Below, piece by piece: positions 20,458 to 24,544 of a stretch of 24,544 nucleotides of DNA. A program made the position numbers and the translations under genes. Source of the stretch: CAYHDV01 sp047619465 (GTDB lineage Bacteria; Patescibacteriota; Minisyncoccia; Phycocordibacterales; CSBR16-119); NCBI GenBank assembly GCA_047619465.1, contig JBLHJW010000013.1:1-24544 (forward strand), in the 5' to 3' direction. The notes beneath the pieces were generated by a model, which saw only the letters and a program-made list of their open reading frames with translations, was not told the origin of the DNA and did no database searches. How positions within the stretch are numbered: the first letter of the stretch is position 1; every line of letters begins with the position of its first letter.

Positions 20458-23136
20458 TTAAGCCAAAGCCTTACTCTTTTTGGCTTTCTTCTTTTTAACT
20501 CCTTTAATATTTATATTTAACTCTCCAGATTTAGTTGTAACAAATATCTTTGTTCCCTCTCCAGCTTCTCCGGAAATTATCTTCTCCGCGATAGGATTTA
20601 GGATTTTTGTTTGGATAAGTCTGTTTAGTGGTCGAGCTCCATACTGAGGATCATAACCTTCCTTGGCAAGGTACTCCAGAGCATCCGAAGATACTTCTAG
20701 ATTAATCTCCTTTCCAGCTAGTCTGTCTCGAACAACATCTACTCGGAGAGAAACAATCTCTAGAATAGCCTCTGGTGAAAGTATGTCGAATACCACTATC
20801 TCATCGAGTCGGTTTAGGAATTCTGGTCGGAAGTGCTTCTTTAGGCTTTCTAGGACCTTCTCTTTAGTTTTTCCATATTCTGTCTTTTCATCACTATCAC
20901 TGAAACCAATAGATTCCATTTTTTGAATATGTTCTGAGCCAATATTTGAAGTAAGGATAATCACTGTATTTTTGAAGTTTACAACTCGTCCTTTTCCGTC
21001 TGTAAGCCGTCCCTCATCTAGAACCTGAAGAAGAATATTAAATACCTCTGGGTGAGCTTTCTCTACTTCATCAAAAAGAACCACAGAGTAAGGTCGGTGA
21101 CGCACAGCTTCTGTAAGCTGTCCTGACTCATCGTGACCAACATACCCTGGAGGAGAACCGATAAGTTTTGAAGCTGAGTGCTTCTCCATGAACTCTGACA
21201 TGTCTACTCGAATAAGTGACTTCTCATCATTAAACATAAACTCTGAAAGTGCTTTAGTAAGTTCTGTCTTACCTACTCCGGTCGGACCAAGAAATACAAA
21301 TGAACCTATTGGCCTATTTGGATCAGCAATACCCGCACGAGAGCGCCTTATAACCTCTGCAATCTTTGAAACTGCGTTCTCCTGTCCTATAACTCTCTTT
21401 GTAAGTTCAGGCTCAATTCGCTGCAGCTTCTCACGCTCCTCCTCAAGCATTCGTGATACTGGAATACCAGTCCACCGAGCCACAACCTCTGCGATGTCCT
21501 CTTCTGTAATCTCCTCACGCAGGATTCGACGGGTCTTCTGTAGCTTTTTCATTCGGTCCATTTTCTTTTCTAGCTCTGTTTCTTTTATGGGTATTTTCCC
21601 ATATCTTATCTCAGCTGCTCGTCCCAAGTCTGATTGTGCTTCCGCACTCTCTGCCTCAAAACGAAATGTCTCGAGTTCTTTTTTTATTTGTCGAATATCA
21701 GTTAGAACATTTTTTTCATTTTTCCACTTAATTTCTAGAGTTTTTGTTGATTCTTTTATTTCTGAAATTGACATATTCAAATCTCTGATTCTTTCTTTTG
21801 TTTTTTTAGAATCAAGATGCTCAATCTCCATATCTTTATTTAAAGCTTCTTTCTCGATCTCAAATCGTACAATTTTTCGGTGAGCGACTTCTAGTTCTGG
21901 TGGCTTATTTTCCAGAGCCATTCGAAGAGCCGAAGATGCTTCGTCTATCAGGTCTACTGCTTTATCTGGAAGAAATCTATCCGTAATATATCTAGAAGAG
22001 AGATTAACTGCGGAGAGAATGGCATCATCTGTAATACGAACACCATGATATAGTTCATATCTTTCTTTTAAACCACGAAGAATTGCTATAGCGTCTTCTT
22101 GGTTTGGTTCATCTACATACACAGGCTGAAAACGCCTAGCAAGAGCCGGATCTTTTTCGATATGCTTCTGATACTCCTTTAGAGTTGTGGCTCCAATAGC
22201 TCGAAGATCTCCACGAGCTAAGGCTGGCTTAAGCATGTTTGCAGCGTCTACAGACCCCTCTGAAGCTCCCGCACCTACAATAGTATGTATTTCATCTATA
22301 AATAGAATAATCTTTCCTTCAGAGCGTTCTATCTCTTTCATGATGCCCTTTAGTCTCTCCTCGAACTCTCCTCTGTATTTTGTTCCAGCAAGAAGTGCCC
22401 CTAGGTCCAGAGATACAATTTCTTTGTTTTTAAGTGAGTCAGATACTTCTCCTTTTGAGATTCTAACAGCAAGACCTTCTACTACAGCTGTTTTTCCCGT
22501 TCCAGGCTCCCCTATAAGAATGGGATTATTCTTTGTCCTACGAGAAAGTATCTGCATGATTCTCATAATCTCAGCATCACGTCCTATAACAGGATCTATC
22601 TTATCTTCCCGAGCAAGAGCGATTAGATTTCTTGTGTATTTCGAAAGCATCTTAAACTTCTTTGATTTTACCATTCCTCCGCTTTTGTCATTTCTAAGTT
22701 CTTCTAGAGATTTCAGTACGTCCTTTTTTCCTATCTTAAATTGAGACATGATAGCTTTTGTATCTCCAGGAACATCAAGTACGGCAATGAACAAGTGTTC
22801 AGTAGAAACAAATTCATCTTTCAAAGCTCCAGCGACTTTCAAACTACTCTCAAGAACCTGATCCAAGTCAGGGGTTATATACATTTGATACGAAGGAGAA
22901 GCTGTAGTTCCAGAGTCTGGTGTTTCAATCGCTTCTATTACAAAGTCAGTCAGAAGCATAGTATCAACCTCTAGACGCTCTAAAATAGAGATAACAATGG
23001 AATCTTCTTGAAGAAGAAGCGCTGTAAGCAAGTGAAGTGAGTTAACGTTGTTCTGGCCTCGTTCAATAGCAAGCTCGTGGGCTTTTTTGATAGCTTCCTT
23101 TGATTTTGTTGTAAATTTATTTAGTGGCGGTATCAT
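20458..23136 (-). CDS. clpB: ATP-dependent disaggregase ClpB
   Basis: 892-aa Hsp100 protein that extracts polypeptides from aggregates, normally with DnaK. It has a double Clp N-domain (about 1-148). NBD1 has Walker A GEPGTGKT at 209-216, pore loop KYRGEFEER and DEIH at 281-284. A full coiled-coil M domain spans about 410-535, which marks it as ClpB rather than ClpA/ClpX. NBD2 has GPTGVGKT at 617-624, pore loop PPGYVG and LFDEVEKAHP. The C-terminus carries an extra Lys-rich tail (KKKKAKKSKALA). It is preceded by a promoter overlapping a palindrome and followed by a terminator, so it is probably monocistronic. Confidence 0.95.
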   Translation of the reverse strand: MIPPLNKFTTKSKEAIKKAHELAIERGQNNVNSLHLLTALLLQEDSIVISILERLEVDTMLLTDFVIEAIETPDSGTTASPSYQMYITPDLDQVLESSLKVAGALKDEFVSTEHLFIAVLDVPGDTKAIMSQFKIGKKDVLKSLEELRNDKSGGMVKSKKFKMLSKYTRNLIALAREDKIDPVIGRDAEIMRIMQILSRRTKNNPILIGEPGTGKTAVVEGLAVRISKGEVSDSLKNKEIVSLDLGALLAGTKYRGEFEERLKGIMKEIERSEGKIILFIDEIHTIVGAGASEGSVDAANMLKPALARGDLRAIGATTLKEYQKHIEKDPALARRFQPVYVDEPNQEDAIAILRGLKERYELYHGVRITDDAILSAVNLSSRYITDRFLPDKAVDLIDEASSALRMALENKPPELEVAHRKIVRFEIEKEALNKDMEIEHLDSKKTKERIRDLNMSISEIKESTKTLEIKWKNEKNVLTDIRQIKKELETFRFEAESAEAQSDLGRAAEIRYGKIPIKETELEKKMDRMKKLQKTRRILREEITEEDIAEVVARWTGIPVSRMLEEEREKLQRIEPELTKRVIGQENAVSKIAEVIRRSRAGIADPNRPIGSFVFLGPTGVGKTELTKALSEFMFNDEKSLIRVDMSEFMEKHSASKLIGSPPGYVGHDESGQLTEAVRHRPYSVVLFDEVEKAHPEVFNILLQVLDEGRLTDGKGRVVNFKNTVIILTSNIGSEHIQKMESIGFSDSDEKTEYGKTKEKVLESLKKHFRPEFLNRLDEIVVFDILSPEAILEIVSLRVDVVRDRLAGKEINLEVSSDALEYLAKEGYDPQYGARPLNRLIQTKILNPIAEKIISGEAGEGTKIFVTTKSGELNINIKGVKKKKAKKSKALA

Positions 23137-23146
23137 ATATCTTAAT

Positions 23147-23170
23147 TTGTATTATATTAACATAATACAA
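23147..23170. promoter_or_regulatory. Palindromic operator candidate at the clpB promoter
   Basis: TTGTATTAT-ATTAAC-ATAATACAA: a perfect 9-bp dyad with a 6-bp spacer. It covers the clpB -10 box and the expected transcription start, a classical repressor position. It is not the CIRCE sequence. Confidence 0.55.
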
Positions 23171-23189
23171 TATTAGAAATAAAAGTCAA
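23162..23189 (-). promoter_or_regulatory. clpB promoter
   Basis: TTGACT (23184-23189), 16-nt spacer, TATTAT (23162-23167) on the minus strand. A leader of about 20 nt precedes the ATG at 23136. Confidence 0.6.
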
Positions 23190-23192
23190 TTA

Positions 23193-24083
23193 TTATTCAA
23201 CCTCTCTCAAGGCTGTCGAAGCGCTAGAAAGAAGCGAAGTTTCATCAATAACAACAACATCTGATTTCTCCGACAAGGCTATAGCCTGGTTAATATAACT
23301 AGAAGGAATAGCGAATATATCACCTTCTCTATACATAATCAAACCAGTCACTTGCCCATCACTATTAACCAGTATTCCTCCAGAGTTTGACTGATCTAAT
23401 TCAATATTTATATCTATCTTTGAGAAGAGAACTTCTTCACCAGCTTCTGAAAGTGCAAGAAAAGGAGAATGACTTGATATAAGACCTGTAAAAGCAGATA
23501 TGTGTGGATTAGCAGAAAGAATGATAGCCCTTTGACCTACTAGAGTTGTCGGACTATTTTTAATTGTTCTTGGAATAAATGAAATATCGCCTAAGTTTAT
23601 TGACTCATCAACTCGAAGTATTGAAAATCCACTCTGATCTTTCTTTATAAAGGTTATAGATAACCGAACATCCCCATCTTCAATGTAATAGTTTCCAGGC
23701 CCAGAAATAAGTCTTCCGTCAGAAACAATATATCCATCTTCTAAATATAACCCTGATCCGTTTACAATATGAGTCTCAGAACCTAGCTCATCTTTAATCG
23801 ATTCTCGAATAAGAACTACTGATTTTTTGTTTTCATTGATTGCTTCGACAATCAAATCTTCTTCTTTAATAATAACCGTGTTGATTTTTGTAATTTCTTT
23901 TGTCTCTCCCGGGATTATTTGCTGTACTGTTCTTTCAATAACACGATTAATAGTTGGGCTAGATGTTACTGGAGCCTGTTCCATAAGACGAACAACCACA
24001 ATAGCTGAGGCTGTTGATGAAACAAAGGCAACCAAGAGTGCCAGTAGAACTATTTGTTGTTTTGTAAGTTCCTCTAACTGCAT
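23193..24083 (-). CDS. Membrane-anchored HtrA/trypsin-like protein, probable pseudoprotease
   Basis: 296 residues. A short cytoplasmic N-terminus and one transmembrane helix (about 9-32) precede an extracytoplasmic trypsin-like domain (about 85-280) laid out like HtrA/DegP. The strands around GSGLYLEDGYIVSDGRL and NSGGILVNSDGQVTGLI align with the usual GSG...GYILTNxHV and GNSGGPLVN...VIGI. The serine is kept (Ser234 in SNSGG). The histidine position reads SDGR and the aspartate region (KKDQSGFSILRV) lacks the expected Asp, so catalysis is doubtful. There is no PDZ domain. The start at MQLEELTK is supported by TATATA 6 nt upstream; a TTG 18 nt earlier is unlikely. Confidence 0.75.
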   Translation of the reverse strand: MQLEELTKQQIVLLALLVAFVSSTASAIVVVRLMEQAPVTSSPTINRVIERTVQQIIPGETKEITKINTVIIKEEDLIVEAINENKKSVVLIRESIKDELGSETHIVNGSGLYLEDGYIVSDGRLISGPGNYYIEDGDVRLSITFIKKDQSGFSILRVDESINLGDISFIPRTIKNSPTTLVGQRAIILSANPHISAFTGLISSHSPFLALSEAGEEVLFSKIDINIELDQSNSGGILVNSDGQVTGLIMYREGDIFAIPSSYINQAIALSEKSDVVVIDETSLLSSASTALREVE

Positions 24084-24116
24084 ACTACCTATATAGTACA
24101 AGAGAAACCCTATTAG

Positions 24117-24544
24117 TTAAAGGTTAAATTCTCTTCTCGTGTGGAGAAGTTTAATTAAGACTTCTTTTAGAGCTGTCACGGCAAAATCAATATCCTCTTT
24201 GTTTGTATCCCTACCAAAAGAGAATCGAACACTCCCCCACGAGTTATCTTTGTATCCAAGGGCGCGAAGCACGTGAGATGTCTGTGGGTCTAAAGTTTTA
24301 CACGCACTCTTTGCCGATACAAAAACATTTCTAGCATCTAGCTCGATAACAAGTTGTTCACTCTCCAATCCCTTAAATGATAAGTTCACTATGTGTGATA
24401 CTACAGAATCTTCTTGTCCATTTATTTTATATTCCAAACTGTAGGATTCAAAATCTGAATCGTTGCTAAGTTTTTCAATCTCACTTAAAAAATATGTTCT
24501 GTTTTGTTTTTGGTGATCATTTTCTTTTTCCTTCTTCTCTTCTG
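24117..24544 (-). CDS. Cysteine desulfurase (IscS/NifS family), C-terminal part
   Basis: Open to the right edge of the window; 142 C-terminal residues are visible. It shows the small-domain pattern VVSHIVNLSFKGLESEQLVIELDARN followed by FVSAKSACKT with the persulfide-forming cysteine, then SHVLRALGYKD and SVRFSFGRDTNKEDIDF. The usual SSGSAC reads SAKSAC. The enzyme takes sulfur from cysteine for Fe-S clusters and tRNA thiolation. The stretch EEKKEKENDHQKQNRTYF at the edge is more charged than normal for this region, possibly an insertion. The PLP lysine lies outside the window, so IscS and SufS types cannot be separated. Confidence 0.88.
   Translation of the reverse strand, partial: EEKKEKENDHQKQNRTYFLSEIEKLSNDSDFESYSLEYKINGQEDSVVSHIVNLSFKGLESEQLVIELDARNVFVSAKSACKTLDPQTSHVLRALGYKDNSWGSVRFSFGRDTNKEDIDFAVTALKEVLIKLLHTRREFNL

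Noticed and set aside
21188..22744. Long plus-strand ORFs (231 and 185 aa)
   Set aside because: They lie antisense to conserved ClpB domains and have Ser/Arg/Phe-rich shadow composition.
24084..24101. Six-residue N-terminal extension of the HtrA-like protein
   Set aside because: It begins with TTG and overlaps the TATATA box; the ATG at 24083 fits the spacing seen at other genes.

Overview
The window looks like a chromosomal segment of a streamlined, AT-rich bacterium, most likely a member of the Candidate Phyla Radiation / Patescibacteria (Parcubacteria-like). This is inferred from compact genes, divergent short versions of housekeeping proteins (a gamma-only DnaX without its zinc module, a Rel without its C-terminal ACT region, a short DprA), the near absence of Shine-Dalgarno sequences, and tRNA genes that do not encode CCA. 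A consistent local feature is that many genes have a -10 hexamer (TATAAT, TACAAT or similar) ending 6-8 nt before the ATG, which predicts mostly leaderless mRNAs. I used this spacing to choose several starts.

Layout. 1-597 (minus): an Smr-domain gene followed by the start of a YgjP-like metallopeptidase. 625-687: a 20-codon stub of a uridine kinase. 734-1453 (minus): an accessory gene with a possible HEPN motif, beside tRNA-Gln and a structured repeat. 1737-1910: extra tRNA-Gln fragments. 1923-3387 (minus): dnaX, a 54-aa Ala/Glu-rich protein and a promoter followed by an interrupted ORF. 3420-4754 (plus): an ATP-grasp enzyme. 4765-7995 (minus): serS and the ftsQ-dus pair. 8168-8677 (minus): a lipoprotein. 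8800-14382 (plus): dprA, an unknown gene, topA and rel. 14408-15478 (minus): parB. 15590-16980 (plus): a membrane-anchored polysaccharide deacetylase and tRNA-Leu. 17025-17556 (minus): a candidate structured RNA with its own terminator and a decayed 23S rRNA fragment. 17638-18531 (plus): miaA. 18555-19595: tRNA-Trp, rpmG, tRNA-Tyr and three more copies of the structured repeat. 19600-20412 (minus): a second accessory gene. 20458-24544 (minus): clpB, an HtrA-like pseudoprotease and the end of a cysteine desulfurase.

The most unusual content is a family of four structured repeats just downstream of tRNA-Gln, tRNA-Trp (two in tandem) and tRNA-Tyr. Each lies in the tRNA's orientation. It begins with an inverted copy of a tRNA T-arm/acceptor 3' half and ends with a direct copy starting at the conserved C of the T-loop. 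In between is a conserved core whose stems differ in sequence but keep their pairing. At tRNA-Trp the unit pair is bounded by a perfect 28-bp direct repeat of the tRNA 3' end. The two accessory genes sit directly against such units. This looks like a small tRNA-targeting mobile or cassette-like element, or a tRNA-linked structured RNA. No recombinase is present in the window, so mechanism and function are open.

The remaining genes are core functions: DNA replication and topology (dnaX, topA, parB, dprA), translation and tRNA modification (serS, dus, miaA, bL33, tRNAs), cell division and envelope (ftsQ, deacetylase, lipoprotein), and stress or proteostasis (rel, clpB, HtrA-like protein).
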